From: Micromonospora halophytica
GTDB lineage: Bacteria; Actinomycetota; Actinomycetes; Mycobacteriales; Micromonosporaceae
Direction: 5' to 3'
DNA: 64,000 nt
Assembly (NCBI RefSeq): GCF_900090245.1
Contig: NZ_FMDN01000003.1
Span: forward strand, 434,001-498,000
In this document: positions 35,401-44,098 of the stretch, one piece after another
Layout of the letters: every line of letters begins with the position of its first letter
Numbering within the stretch: position 1 is the stretch's first letter
The notes under the pieces: generated by a model
Told to the model about the DNA's origin: nothing
Databases searched by the model: none
What the model saw: the letters and a program-made list of their open reading frames with translations, nothing else
Program-made: the position numbers and the translations under genes

Positions 35401-37861
35401 GTGGCAGGCCCACGCCCAGCGGGCGATGACCGCCGCCGTCGACGCCGTGCCCGTCTGGGTCATGTCCGTCGACCGGGCCATCGAGCAGTTCGCCGGCGGC
35501 GCCCACTTCGACGTGGTCATCGTCGACGAGGCGTCCCAGGCGGACATGTTCTCGCTGCCCATCCTCAGCCTCGCCGAGCGGGCCGTGGTCGTCGGCGACG
35601 ACCAGCAGATCGGCCCGCAGCTCTCCTTCGTCGGCACGGTCACCGCCCTGATCAACTCACACCTGGTGGACGTGCCGTCGGCCGAGCACTTCGACCCGGA
35701 GAGCAGCCTCTACGACCACGCCGTCCGCCGCTCGCCCGAACGGATCCTGCTCACCGAGCACTTCCGGTCCGTACCGGCGATCATCGGCTTCTCCAGCGAC
35801 ACCTACTACGGCGGGGAGATCGAACCGCTGCGCACCGACCGGCCCGCGGGCATCGGTGACCCGGTGATCGCCGTGCATGTCCCCGACGGCATCCGCCAGG
35901 ACCTGACCGCCTACGGCAACGTCAACGTCGCCGAGGCGGAGGCGCTCGTCGCGCGGGTCGCCGCGATCGTCGCCGACCCCGCGTACGAGGGACGGACGAT
36001 CGGCGTGGTGAGCCTGCTCAGCACCAGCGGGCAGGCCCTCTACCTGCTGGCCCGCCTGCGCGAGGTGGTGGGCGAGGAGGAGATGGAACGACGCCGGCTG
36101 CGCGTCGGCGACTCGTACACCTTCCAGGGCGACGAACGGGACATCGTCCTCGTGTCGACGGTCGTGTCACCGCACAACGGTGTCGTCTCCGCGTTCACCA
36201 AGCGTGACCATCACCGGCGGGTCAACGTCGCCGCCTCCCGCGCCCGCGACCAGCTCTGGGTCTTCCACTCCGTGCAGCCCGCCGACCTGCGCGACGACGA
36301 CGCCCGGGGGCTGCTGCTCACCTACTGCCAGAACGTCAACGCCGCCGAGGAGGCGTACGACGACCTGGAGAAGCGCTGCGACAGCGACTTCGAACGCGAG
36401 GTGCTGCGCCGCATCCTGCGCCGCGGGTACCGGCCGCTGCCGCAGTTCCGCATCGGCGGGTACCGGATCGACTTCGTGCTGCCTGCCCCGGACGGCCGGC
36501 GACTCGCCATCGAATGCGACGGCGACGCCTACCACGGGCCGGAGCAGTGGGAGAGCGACATGCGCCGGCAGGCGGTGCTGGAACGGGTCGGCAACTGCGT
36601 CTTCGTCCGGATCCGGGGGAGTGTGTTCAGCCGGGACCCGCAGGCGGCGCTGGAACCGCTGTGGCAGCGCATCGACGAGTTGGGCATCAGCGTCGACTCC
36701 TCGCCGGCTCCAGTCGTCGACGGCACGGTCGTTGAGCCCGCGCGGGTAGCGCCGAATCCATCGCTGGAGTCCACGGAAGAGCCGGCGCCGGTGCCCGACG
36801 CGCCGCCGTCGCCACCGGCTCCGCCGTCCACCACGACGCCTGCCCCCATTCCTCCGGCCAGGTCCGCCCCGCCGGCCCCACCGAAGCGTCCGGCCGTAGC
36901 GCCGCAACCTGCGGTGGCTGTACCCAAGGAGAATGCCGCGCCGGTGCCGAGTGCTCGGTCTGGGGATGAGCCAGCGGCGGGCGACGACGGCACCGTGCCC
37001 GTGCCGGTCGGCTACCGCAACGTCGCCTGGCTGCGGCCCTACGAGGCGGTGGCCGCGATGGACAGCTACCGGCACTGTCGGGACGTGCCGATCCGGCACG
37101 AGGGCAAGGTGCTCGGCTGGGCCCGCTACTACGACAGCGCGTCACCCGAGGCCCGCAAGTACCGGGCGAACGTCCGCGTCGAACGGGCGCACCCGTCAGG
37201 CGCACGACTGGTCTGCTGGGTACGGCCACACGAGGCGAAAGCCGTCATCAGTGCCGCCTCCATGAAGCGGGACGTGCCGGTGGACGACAGCCGGGGGCGG
37301 CACACCGGCTTGGTCCAGTTCTTCCCGACAGGTAGCCCGGCGGCCACCCGGTTCCGCAGCGTCACACGGCTGTTGCGGCTCTCCGGCGGTGGCGAGGCCG
37401 CCCCCAGCGCACCGGTGCCGGCACCAGCGGCATCAGGGCCGCGTGAAGCGCTCGACCGCGCGGCGCTGGAGGAGACGCTGGACCGGGCTATGCGGCGTGC
37501 GTACTCAGGGAGGGACACCGAGCCGGAGCCGGCGGATGGCCACACGACGGACCGGCGGGCGCTGGAAGCGGCCTTCCACCATGCGATGGTCCGCGTCTAT
37601 GAGCGGGCCCGCGATGAGGCCCACTATCAGGCGACGCTGTTCCTGCGCATGGTCACCGAGAAGGGCGGCCTGGCGACGGCCCGGCAGTTGCTGCACCATC
37701 CGGTCGTCTCGGACGGGTTCACGGCGCTGTGGGAGCGGGGGCGGGTCGACCTGACCGTTGAGGCGCTGGTGATCCAGCCCCGGTTCCGGTCGCTGTTCAC
37801 CGACGAGGAACTGGCGACCGCCAGCCGACGGGTCGTGGAGGCCTCCACGCACACGTCCTGA
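32420..37861 (+). CDS. Giant SF1 (UPF1-like) helicase fused to a PD-(D/E)XK nuclease of the DUF559/MTES_1575 type
   Basis: An 1813-residue fusion. An N-terminal unknown domain (1-340) precedes Walker A QGPPGTGKT near 363; an insert of roughly 650 residues, probably a coiled-coil stalk, separates it from Walker B VVIVDEAS near 1033. The SF1 C-terminal motifs follow: TEHFRSVP, YTFQGDERD, NVAASRARDQ (about 1110-1270). Next is a very-short-patch-repair-like nuclease (1330-1420) with GYRIDFVLP and LAIECDGDAYHG, a Pro-rich linker, two related repeats (WLRPYEAV near 1537, WVRPHEAK near 1598) and a conserved tail with LTVEALVIQPRF. Such fusions are typical of phage-defence islands; its action here is unproven. 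Confidence 0.85.
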   Translation: MLSRSASSVESPSLILDRATSLVEYLMAVRAQMEKPARTVPSADAFWQQDLPTHADCEVGVSRDGASWLSVGLPAAPRPLRPPAEFAPYLDGDVSYASEPRLSGDDEVVDRLRARFEQWREREWRPWTEQARRTEQVRQLHRSLFDLKHRVDMNAATHELVWGHGVIRTDVAGHRVQYPLVVTPVAIEFDADRSLVRVVPQGAARLQTDPLTGLDERYLSQLLALAGSGGQLDLDVWDDLTRREFFERALRRLGHDPVLRDADAIAPTGAYVHDTGVLFVRPRQRMLRRFLEELRARLLKGDTASIGALAAILAHEPSRLEMPQDQPAQWKPLGERLLMPLPTNEAQESIARRLAQHRNVAVQGPPGTGKTHTIRNLICHLMAHGKRVLVVAQKEDPLRVLRDGLPQEIQSLCLAVLGRSTDQLVQLQLAARELSDRGATLDRRGEQQRVDRLRRQLEEAERDLGQALGALRTMAENESAQYEIDGIRLSPSDVGSWLRDRADRYGDIPDEIAPDLDAPLTVEEFTELLDIARRTVRQDRAQALRHLPTVADLPAASAILAERRELAAARGELERLAAAGVVLPEVRAFGQPALGELAGHLRESLTVLTAREGAWTDRLAALLQADPNWRAMWEDHVGACQRVLTDLTATARIVAGHQVTVPEAHLAEPRRLLAQLGELRQRFAAGKGVNRLFQGTLAKLAADCRIDGEILRTTDDVDIVVAYVNRLRLRQELTTRWTEWRQLLNLTQELGDQPELWAGRLLADATTTLDWDRRRWPTLLATVRRLVPRAEQTVDVRRLTALLELVDRCATVFTHDRLVADERHLDAVLQAGMSTTNASELWRLLDQSRQHADLASWDGTLDEVRRLAALRPDAQRLAQLTDLLRPAAPGWTGQIEDGTAAALAGTGADCLHRWQWRQAQTWFDTVVGSVDPVALGRRIDRTRERIRQLTQELVVASSWLEVSLALDDRRRAALADWTTALRKIGKGTGKNAAQWQAHAQRAMTAAVDAVPVWVMSVDRAIEQFAGGAHFDVVIVDEASQADMFSLPILSLAERAVVVGDDQQIGPQLSFVGTVTALINSHLVDVPSAEHFDPESSLYDHAVRRSPERILLTEHFRSVPAIIGFSSDTYYGGEIEPLRTDRPAGIGDPVIAVHVPDGIRQDLTAYGNVNVAEAEALVARVAAIVADPAYEGRTIGVVSLLSTSGQALYLLARLREVVGEEEMERRRLRVGDSYTFQGDERDIVLVSTVVSPHNGVVSAFTKRDHHRRVNVAASRARDQLWVFHSVQPADLRDDDARGLLLTYCQNVNAAEEAYDDLEKRCDSDFEREVLRRILRRGYRPLPQFRIGGYRIDFVLPAPDGRRLAIECDGDAYHGPEQWESDMRRQAVLERVGNCVFVRIRGSVFSRDPQAALEPLWQRIDELGISVDSSPAPVVDGTVVEPARVAPNPSLESTEEPAPVPDAPPSPPAPPSTTTPAPIPPARSAPPAPPKRPAVAPQPAVAVPKENAAPVPSARSGDEPAAGDDGTVPVPVGYRNVAWLRPYEAVAAMDSYRHCRDVPIRHEGKVLGWARYYDSASPEARKYRANVRVERAHPSGARLVCWVRPHEAKAVISAASMKRDVPVDDSRGRHTGLVQFFPTGSPAATRFRSVTRLLRLSGGGEAAPSAPVPAPAASGPREALDRAALEETLDRAMRRAYSGRDTEPEPADGHTTDRRALEAAFHHAMVRVYERARDEAHYQATLFLRMVTEKGGLATARQLLHHPVVSDGFTALWERGRVDLTVEALVIQPRFRSLFTDEELATASRRVVEASTHTS

Positions 37862-37927
37862 GTAGCGGTACGAGTCGCTGCGCGGAGTGGCGGCCAGTGT
37901 CTGCTGGCTGCCACTCCCGGCTACGGA

Positions 37928-40900
37928 TCAGGCCGCGATCGCCCGAGCAGCGGCGTACATGTCGGCAGGCAGCGGCGTCGCCAGCTCCCAGACGATCCGC
38001 ATGGGCCGCTCGCCCGAGTGGCTCTGATACGACATCCGCCCCGCATACAGGTAGGCCGGTGCGCCCAGGTCCCGGTCCGGGATCCGCGTCTCCCGCACGA
38101 ACAGATGCACCGTCGACCCATGCGAGGCGTGGTGGATGTACCGCTGCCCGGTCGCCGACGCCGCCGAGGTCGTGCTCTGCGACTCCCACTGGAACAGCCG
38201 CTCGGTAATGGCGCGGTCGGCGTACATGGTGGTGGGGGAGTAGTGCTGTTCGGACTTGACCAGGGTGACGAAGAAGAGGTCCGCCTGGGCATCCGGCAGC
38301 CACTTCACTCCCTCCCGTAGCGATCCGGGGTTGGCCATCCCGAACGCCGCGCACGCCTCGTTGCGGCTGTACCGGGCGTGCACCCGCAACGCCCCCAACG
38401 GCTGCGTCACCCGGTGGATCCGGTCCCGCAGCACCTCGGCGACCTGCCGCAGCTCGACGCAGCGGGCCGTCTCCTTCCACAGCCGCGCCAGCCGTTCGTC
38501 CCGCGAGGTCAACGCCGCGTTCGGCCCCCACAGGTCGAAGTGCAGCATGTCCCACAGCCGCCCGCGCGGCGGCTGCTCACCCGCCGCGACCCGGGCCAAC
38601 AGGTCCAGCCGGTCGATGTCGTCGAGGTGCAGCATCCGCCCGATGGCACGCCCCAGCTCGCGGTCATCCGGCCCAGGCAGCGAGGTCTCGATGCCGGCGA
38701 GCCGGCGCAGCCCGGTCCAGCCGCCGAGCGCCGCCGACCGGTACACGTCCTCGACGTCCAGCCCGGTCTCCCGCAGGAAGCCGGCCAGGCTCACGTCCCC
38801 GAGCTGCCGCAGCTCCGCGACCAGGCCCTTGCGGGACGTCGGCATCGCCGCACGCAGGTTGTCGAGCACGATCTCCTTGGCGACCCGGTCGAGCTGGACG
38901 TGACAGCCGCTCGGCAGCATCGGGAAGTCCTGCTCGACGGTGTCCCTGATCGCCCGTCGGGTCACCCCGGTCAACGCCCGCCACCGTAGGTCGAAGCGGA
39001 AGTTGGCGTGCTGGCCGCCGATGAAGTCGAGCACGGTCAGACAGGGTTTGTCGTCGTCCAGGCGCAGGCCACGGCCGAGCTGCTGAAGGAAGATCGTTGC
39101 GCTCTCGGTGGGCCGCAGCATCAGGATCGTGTCGACCATCGGCAGGTCGACACCCTCGTTGAACAGGTCCACCGTGAAGAGCACCCGCAGCTTGTCGGCC
39201 TTGAAGTCCCGCAGCAGGCCGTCCCGCGCCGCGCGGTCCGCCCGCGACGTCACCGCCGCCGACGGTACGCCGTGCCGGCGGAACCAGTCCGCCATGAACT
39301 CGGCGTGCCCGATGCTCACGCAGAACCCGAGCGCCCGCATCCGACCCACGTCGACCGTGTCCTGGACCGCCTTGAGCACCATCCGTGCTCGCGCGCTGTT
39401 GCCGGTGTAGAGGCCGTCCAGCTCTGCGGGGTCGTACCCCTGGCCGCGCTTCCACCGTAGTTGCGACAGGTCCACGTCGTCGTGCATCCCGAAGTACTGG
39501 AACGGTGCCAGCAACTGCCGTTCCAGGGCGTCCCACAGGTGCAACTCCACTGCGGCGCGGCCGTCGAACCACCGCCGCACGTCGCCGCCGTCCGCCCGGT
39601 CGGGTGTCGCCGTCAGCCCCAGCAGCACGCGGGGTCGCAGCCGCTCCAACAACCGGGCGTACGTCGGCGCTTCCGCGTGGTGGAACTCGTCGACGATCAC
39701 CATGTCGTACGCCTCGGGGTTGATCTCCCGCCGGTGCAGCGACTGGATGGAGGCGAAGACGTGCCGCCAGTGGGTCGGCTCCTTGCCGCTGACCAGCATC
39801 TCGCCGAAGCTGCCGTCCCCCATCACCTGGCGGAACGTCGATAGGCTCTGCTTGAGGATCTGCTCCTGATGGGCGACGAAGAGCAGCGAGTCGACGCTTC
39901 CGCTGCGGTGCAGCCGCCGGTAGTCCAGCGCTGCCACCACCGTCTTGCCGGTGCCGGTCGCCATCACCACCAGGTTGCGGTGCCGGCCGTGCACCTGCCG
40001 CTCCGCCTCCAGGTCGGCGAGGATCTCCGCCTGATACGGGTACGCCCGCACATCCAGATTCGCGATCTGCATCGGCGCGTCGGTGGTGCGCTCTCCGCTG
40101 AGTGCCTGCCTCAGTCGGTCGGCGTTCGTGGCCGGGTCGTAGTCCTCGAACGCCGGGTCGTTCCAATAGTCCTCAAAGGTGGCGGTGAAGGTGTCGATGA
40201 CGTGCGGCTGCTCGACGTTCGAGATCCGGACGTTCCACTCCACCCCGTCGACCAGGGCGCTCTTCGACAGGTTGCTGGAGCCGACGTACGCCGTGGTCAT
40301 GCCGTTGTTGCGGCGGAACAGCCATGCCTTGGCGTGTAGGCGGGTGGTCCTGGTCTCGTAGGAGACCTTGATGTCAGCACCCAACTCGGCGAGCCGGTCG
40401 AGGGCGCGCTGGTCAGTGGCGCCCAGGTAGGTCGTGGTGATGACGCGGAGCTTGCCGCCTCGGGCGATCAGGTCGCGGATGGCGGGCTCGACGATGCGCA
40501 GGCCGTGCCATTTGATGAAGGCGCAGAGGAGGTCGACGCTCTCGGCGGACGCCATCTCGTGCGTGACTTCGTGGCCGATCCGCGGTTGATGCTTGCCGTT
40601 GACCAGGAGAGCGCCTGTGGAGAGCGGGGTGGTGGGGCGTGCCGGAAAGGTGGGCTGCGCCGGTGGGGTCGGTGGGGCAGCGATGGCGTGCAGGAGGTGC
40701 TTGGCGTCGGCCACCTGGTCGTCGTGGCTGGCCGCGCTTGGGTTGAGGTCTGCGATGGCGGCGGCGAGTCGGTTGGCTATCGCGACCTGGCGGGCAAGCT
40801 TGTCCTCCCCGCTGGGGACGGCGTGCATGGCGCGGTGAGCCAGTCCAGCGATGTAACGAGCAAGGGTGCCGGGGGCGTCGACGGGGTCGAGGTTGGCATG

Positions 40901-40990
40901 CTGAACCAGAGTCGGGTCCACACCCTGGAGGCGGTCGGCCAGATCGCGGGTGATGACATGCTCGTAGATGCCCAGCTCAAGATCCCTCAC
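37928..40990 (-). CDS. PLD-DEAD/DEAH helicase with DUF3427-type C-terminus
   Basis: A 1020-residue protein. A phospholipase-D-like domain has its HxK motif at His219-Lys221 (RLHAKAWLF) and Asn240 in GSSNLSKSAL. The SF2 helicase follows: ATGTGKT (344-350), DEFHH (434-438), TATPDR (460-465), then the second RecA domain with LFNEGVDLP and QQLGRGLR. The C-terminal third matches DUF3427. Stand-alone proteins of this build resemble type III/restriction-like helicases and occur in defence islands. It runs back-to-front with the giant helicase (stops 67 bp apart) and has a decayed relic at 32.0 kb. Confidence 0.85.
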   Translation of the reverse strand: MRDLELGIYEHVITRDLADRLQGVDPTLVQHANLDPVDAPGTLARYIAGLAHRAMHAVPSGEDKLARQVAIANRLAAAIADLNPSAASHDDQVADAKHLLHAIAAPPTPPAQPTFPARPTTPLSTGALLVNGKHQPRIGHEVTHEMASAESVDLLCAFIKWHGLRIVEPAIRDLIARGGKLRVITTTYLGATDQRALDRLAELGADIKVSYETRTTRLHAKAWLFRRNNGMTTAYVGSSNLSKSALVDGVEWNVRISNVEQPHVIDTFTATFEDYWNDPAFEDYDPATNADRLRQALSGERTTDAPMQIANLDVRAYPYQAEILADLEAERQVHGRHRNLVVMATGTGKTVVAALDYRRLHRSGSVDSLLFVAHQEQILKQSLSTFRQVMGDGSFGEMLVSGKEPTHWRHVFASIQSLHRREINPEAYDMVIVDEFHHAEAPTYARLLERLRPRVLLGLTATPDRADGGDVRRWFDGRAAVELHLWDALERQLLAPFQYFGMHDDVDLSQLRWKRGQGYDPAELDGLYTGNSARARMVLKAVQDTVDVGRMRALGFCVSIGHAEFMADWFRRHGVPSAAVTSRADRAARDGLLRDFKADKLRVLFTVDLFNEGVDLPMVDTILMLRPTESATIFLQQLGRGLRLDDDKPCLTVLDFIGGQHANFRFDLRWRALTGVTRRAIRDTVEQDFPMLPSGCHVQLDRVAKEIVLDNLRAAMPTSRKGLVAELRQLGDVSLAGFLRETGLDVEDVYRSAALGGWTGLRRLAGIETSLPGPDDRELGRAIGRMLHLDDIDRLDLLARVAAGEQPPRGRLWDMLHFDLWGPNAALTSRDERLARLWKETARCVELRQVAEVLRDRIHRVTQPLGALRVHARYSRNEACAAFGMANPGSLREGVKWLPDAQADLFFVTLVKSEQHYSPTTMYADRAITERLFQWESQSTTSAASATGQRYIHHASHGSTVHLFVRETRIPDRDLGAPAYLYAGRMSYQSHSGERPMRIVWELATPLPADMYAAARAIAA

Positions 40991-41143
40991 CTCGGCAAGG
41001 TAGCTGGCCTGTGGACCGAGGCGTATCCCTGCCGCCGGCTGAATTGCTATCTGTCGGGTCTACGACAGATATTCGAAGTCAATCCTGGACCTGCCCGCTC
41101 GTCATCCGATGCCGGTGGGCCTGGGCGGGCCTCGTCCCCTGCG

Positions 41144-41184
41144 ACCTGCCCCAACACTGCGGAGACGCCGCAGTGTTGGCAGGT
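41144..41184 (-). terminator. Long hairpin in the 356-bp gap between helicase and kinase genes
   Basis: A perfect 12-bp stem (CCAACACTGCGG and complement) with an AGACG loop, extended by five more pairs (ACCTG/CAGGT) past a two-base bulge. It lies after the stop of the minus-strand phosphotransferase gene and before the start of the helicase gene, so it probably ends the first unit; it could also act as an attenuator or operator for the helicase. The rest of 40991-41346 holds no gene I can support. Confidence 0.55.
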
Positions 41185-41346
41185 GCTTGCCGTCCGATAG
41201 CGAATTCGAAGCTTATTGACAGCGCAGCAGGGCGATGTGAAGGCCCTCTCAGGCTATCTTCGCGTGATCTTGTGGGCGATGCGGGGCTTCTGATTGCCGT
41301 ATCCGCATGAGTGCGGACCATCCGGCAGCGTTGACTGCTGGGCGAA

Positions 41347-42273
41347 TCAGACTCTCCCCGATTTCCTGATCGGCGTGGTGAGGTCGGCGAATGCTGTCCA
41401 GCGCGTCTCGTGATCATCCTCTTGCACGGAACGGAGACGGGTAGCGAACTCGGCGGCGATCTTCGTCGAAGTCGCGAGGAGCGGCACAGCGGCGACGATC
41501 ATCTTAAGTTCCCGAGCCTGGCAGAAGAGCGGCCATGACGGGTCCGAGGTGACGTCGAAGCCGTAGGCGGTGGCTAGCGTGCGGTGGGCCCCCGAGACCC
41601 CGAAACGGGCCTCGCCGACGGCAACCGCTGCCAGGTCAACCTGCCACGGGCCGATGCATGTCGCGTCGAAATCACACATCACCGTACGGCCGGAAGGGTG
41701 ACGGAGCAGGTTGCCGACATGGGCGTCTCCGTGGATGAGCTTCAGCTCTGCGCCCCTGCTGAAAGCAGAGATTTGCGGATCGAGTCGGTCGCACCACTCC
41801 AGCAGGAAGTCTCGGTCCTCCCCGTCGAGACCTTCGGCGTCGGCCAGCCGCTGGCGTGCGTCCTGGATCGGGTCCCAAAGGGGAAGCGGCAAGGATGGAA
41901 CGCCGAGCGCGTGGAATTCGCGCAACACCAAGCCGAGGTCCTCCACCGCCGGTGCGGGTGACAGCGGCGGAACGTACGTCCAGATCGAGGCGACCAATTC
42001 GCCGACCCGAATCGGCTGCTCGACGCCTGGCGGTAGGCGGATCGTCGGCGCGTCGATCTCGGCGAACCACTGCGCGAGCTGGACCACCTTCGTCACCCGG
42101 TCGCGGAGGCGATGGGTGCGCCCGATCCGGATGACGATCCCTGATCTGGGCAGGGCGAAGACGGCGTTGTTGGTCAGTCGTAGCAGTTCGGCATCGTCGG
42201 AAGGAACGCCCAGAACGGTGGCGATCTGCCGCATGGCCGCAGTCATCGTCTCCTTGGAGAACCGCCCGCTCAT
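41347..42273 (-). CDS. APH-fold phosphotransferase (small-molecule kinase)
   Basis: A 308-residue kinase-like protein: N-lobe VFALPRSGIVIRIGR, catalytic loop LIHGDAHVGNLLRHP and metal-binding DFDATCIGPWQVDL. Overlaps the upstream XRE regulator gene by four bases (ATGA). XRE-plus-phosphotransferase operons are common in actinomycetes; the target could be an antibiotic or a metabolite, and none is evident. Codon use is less G/C-biased than in the flanking housekeeping-like genes. Confidence 0.78.
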   Translation of the reverse strand: MSGRFSKETMTAAMRQIATVLGVPSDDAELLRLTNNAVFALPRSGIVIRIGRTHRLRDRVTKVVQLAQWFAEIDAPTIRLPPGVEQPIRVGELVASIWTYVPPLSPAPAVEDLGLVLREFHALGVPSLPLPLWDPIQDARQRLADAEGLDGEDRDFLLEWCDRLDPQISAFSRGAELKLIHGDAHVGNLLRHPSGRTVMCDFDATCIGPWQVDLAAVAVGEARFGVSGAHRTLATAYGFDVTSDPSWPLFCQARELKMIVAAVPLLATSTKIAAEFATRLRSVQEDDHETRWTAFADLTTPIRKSGRV

Positions 42274-43742
42274 TTGGCCGCCGCAGCTTCGATGCAGAGA
42301 CGACGCTCGAACTCGGCCACCTCCGAGAGTTCCAGGTGCCGTGCCAGATCACGGCGCAAGTTAACGACCCGATCGGTCACCCGCTTGGAACTCATGGCTC
42401 GCGCCTGCTCTATCACGCGGGCACCTACAGCGAGTGCCTCTTCAGGCTCGTCAGCCAGGAACAGTGCGCTACACAGCCCGACCTCGTTCAGCACCGTGCT
42501 GCGCACGTTCGCCGGGCCGAATGCGGCTATGGCGTCCTGTACCCACCGCACCGCCTCGCGCGCGTATCTGCGGTCTTGCCGTGCCTTGTCCCGGTACACG
42601 CGGCCGTACTGGGCAAGCAACTCGCCACGGTCGTAGAAGCCCAACCAGTCCGGCTCGCGCTCGTTGCTGATGCGCTCGAATTGATCGCTCGCCTTACCGA
42701 GGGCGGTCGTGGCGGCCTGGTGGTCGCCAAGTGCCGCGATGGAGGCTGCTTCCGCACCCCAGAGAAGGGCCTTGATCGTCGGAGTAGCCCGCGATCCCAG
42801 CTGCGCCTGAGCGAGCTGCAACGTAGCGAGCGCGTCCCGATTGTGCCGCAGGTGTTGAAGCTGCTTGGCCTGCGAGTATCGGATCATCGCGGCAAGCAGG
42901 ACATCGCCAGCGGTGAGCGCAGCCCGTTCGCCGGCGGCGAAATGTCGCTGCGCGTCACCGTGCCTACCCGCGTCGAGCGCCGTCCAGCCGGCCAACTGTC
43001 GCGCTGCCGCCACCGCTGCGACGAGGCGTGGAGTGAGTCCGGCCGGGTGCGACCAATCGAGCATGCGGTAGACCGACTCAGCGAACCGTGCCACCTCCCC
43101 GTACAGCAGCCCGCCGCCGCATTCATAGTCCACCGAGCGGTACAGCTCCAGTACGGCGTTCAGCCGAGCGACATCTGCGGAGCCGATACGTCGGGGCTGG
43201 ACGAGACCCCTGCCGCCTACGAGCCCTGCGCCTGCGGCGACGGCGGCGATACCAGCGAGCAATGCCCGCCGGCCTTGGTCTGCTTCCGAGACTTGCGCGT
43301 GGGACATCGGGCTGATGTTGATAGCGCCGACTGCGCTGTGGGTGTGGCCGAGGGCTGCGAACCACAGATGCTCCAGGGGGATACGAAGAACCTGTGCCCA
43401 GTGCGCCAACCGGTCCAGGTGCACCACCGGCGGCCCGTTCTCGACCCGGCTCAACTGCGCCTGCGTGATTCCCAGCCACCCGGCCACCACGGTCTGCGGC
43501 AATGCCGACCGCCCGTGATACGGATGGCACCGATACGCCCGGATGACCCGACCCAGGTGCCGTGACGCCAACGCCTGCCGCACCGGCTCGTGCTCCCAGA
43601 ACGACGCCGGCACCGCCGGCGGCGCGCTCATCCGGGCCCGCTCGGCCGCCTGGCAGGGCGCGCAGCGTCCGCTGTCGTTGTCGCGGGCCAGGCGTCCGCC
43701 GCATCGGGGGCAGTTCGTGTGTGTCACCGGCAACCTCGCCAT
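42270..43742 (-). CDS. XRE-family regulator with N-terminal zinc ribbon and TPR-like sensor
   Basis: A 490-residue regulator. The N-terminus is a zinc ribbon (CPRCGGRL, then RCAPCQ); a Cro/C1-type helix-turn-helix follows at about 75-125 (TVVAGWLGITQAQLSRVENG); the remaining 300 residues are helical repeats of the TPR-like type in actinobacterial peptide- or metabolite-sensing regulators. Translationally coupled to the kinase. Two copies of a 16-bp motif lie upstream, at 43812 and 44083, and may be its binding sites. Confidence 0.8.
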   Translation of the reverse strand: MARLPVTHTNCPRCGGRLARDNDSGRCAPCQAAERARMSAPPAVPASFWEHEPVRQALASRHLGRVIRAYRCHPYHGRSALPQTVVAGWLGITQAQLSRVENGPPVVHLDRLAHWAQVLRIPLEHLWFAALGHTHSAVGAINISPMSHAQVSEADQGRRALLAGIAAVAAGAGLVGGRGLVQPRRIGSADVARLNAVLELYRSVDYECGGGLLYGEVARFAESVYRMLDWSHPAGLTPRLVAAVAAARQLAGWTALDAGRHGDAQRHFAAGERAALTAGDVLLAAMIRYSQAKQLQHLRHNRDALATLQLAQAQLGSRATPTIKALLWGAEAASIAALGDHQAATTALGKASDQFERISNEREPDWLGFYDRGELLAQYGRVYRDKARQDRRYAREAVRWVQDAIAAFGPANVRSTVLNEVGLCSALFLADEPEEALAVGARVIEQARAMSSKRVTDRVVNLRRDLARHLELSEVAEFERRLCIEAAAAK

Positions 43743-43811
43743 CGGCAGGTGGCTCCCGTCCGTGTCGCCTCGTCGAGCCTATCCATTCAACCCGCTGAGT
43801 GGGGGAGCGGT

Positions 43812-43827
43812 ATACGCAGCGCGCATA
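43812..43827. repeat. 16-bp motif copy 1 (ATACGCAGCGCGCATA)
   Basis: An exact copy of the motif at 44083-44098, 70 bp upstream of the XRE start. A duplicated exact 16-mer in an intergenic region beside a DNA-binding protein gene suggests operator sites. Confidence 0.5.
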
Positions 43828-43830
43828 TCG

Positions 43831-43963
43831 ATGATGTTCGCGCTGCCATCCCTGGACCAGGCGCTCGCCTTTCTCGGTGCCTGCCGTCACCACCGAACCG
43901 ATCGGCCCGTCCGAGCCGGTTGACATCGGCTGGCACGCCTTTGTCCTGCACACCCGCCTTCGC
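43831..43963 (+). pseudogene. Frameshifted remnant of a GRDP/DUF1399-like (WHxF) protein gene
   Basis: Frame 1 reads LDQALAFLGAC; the next frame continues PIGPSEPVDIGWHAFVLHTR. Together they match the conserved core of an actinobacterial family (glycine-rich-domain/DUF1399-like, D..WH.FIL.T) often found beside XRE regulators. A +1 frameshift near 43884 joins the halves and the expected downstream tail (Y..FC.., HH.P) is missing. The gap 43743-44263 otherwise holds only the two 16-bp repeats. Confidence 0.5.
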
Positions 43964-44082
43964 CGTCGCGCTCGTCCGGCTTTGGGAACGCAAGCAGCGC
44001 GCCACCTCCGCCCCACACCACGGTCCGCCCCTCGACGTGACCGCCCGCCGCCGGGCGACGTACCGGACGAGTCACCGCGCGC

Positions 44083-44098
44083 ATACGCAGCGCGCATA
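44083..44098. repeat. 16-bp motif copy 2 (ATACGCAGCGCGCATA)
   Basis: Second exact copy, in the same orientation, 270 bp from the first and about 165 bp before the next plus-strand gene. The copies bracket the decayed gene between the divergent units. Confidence 0.5.
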
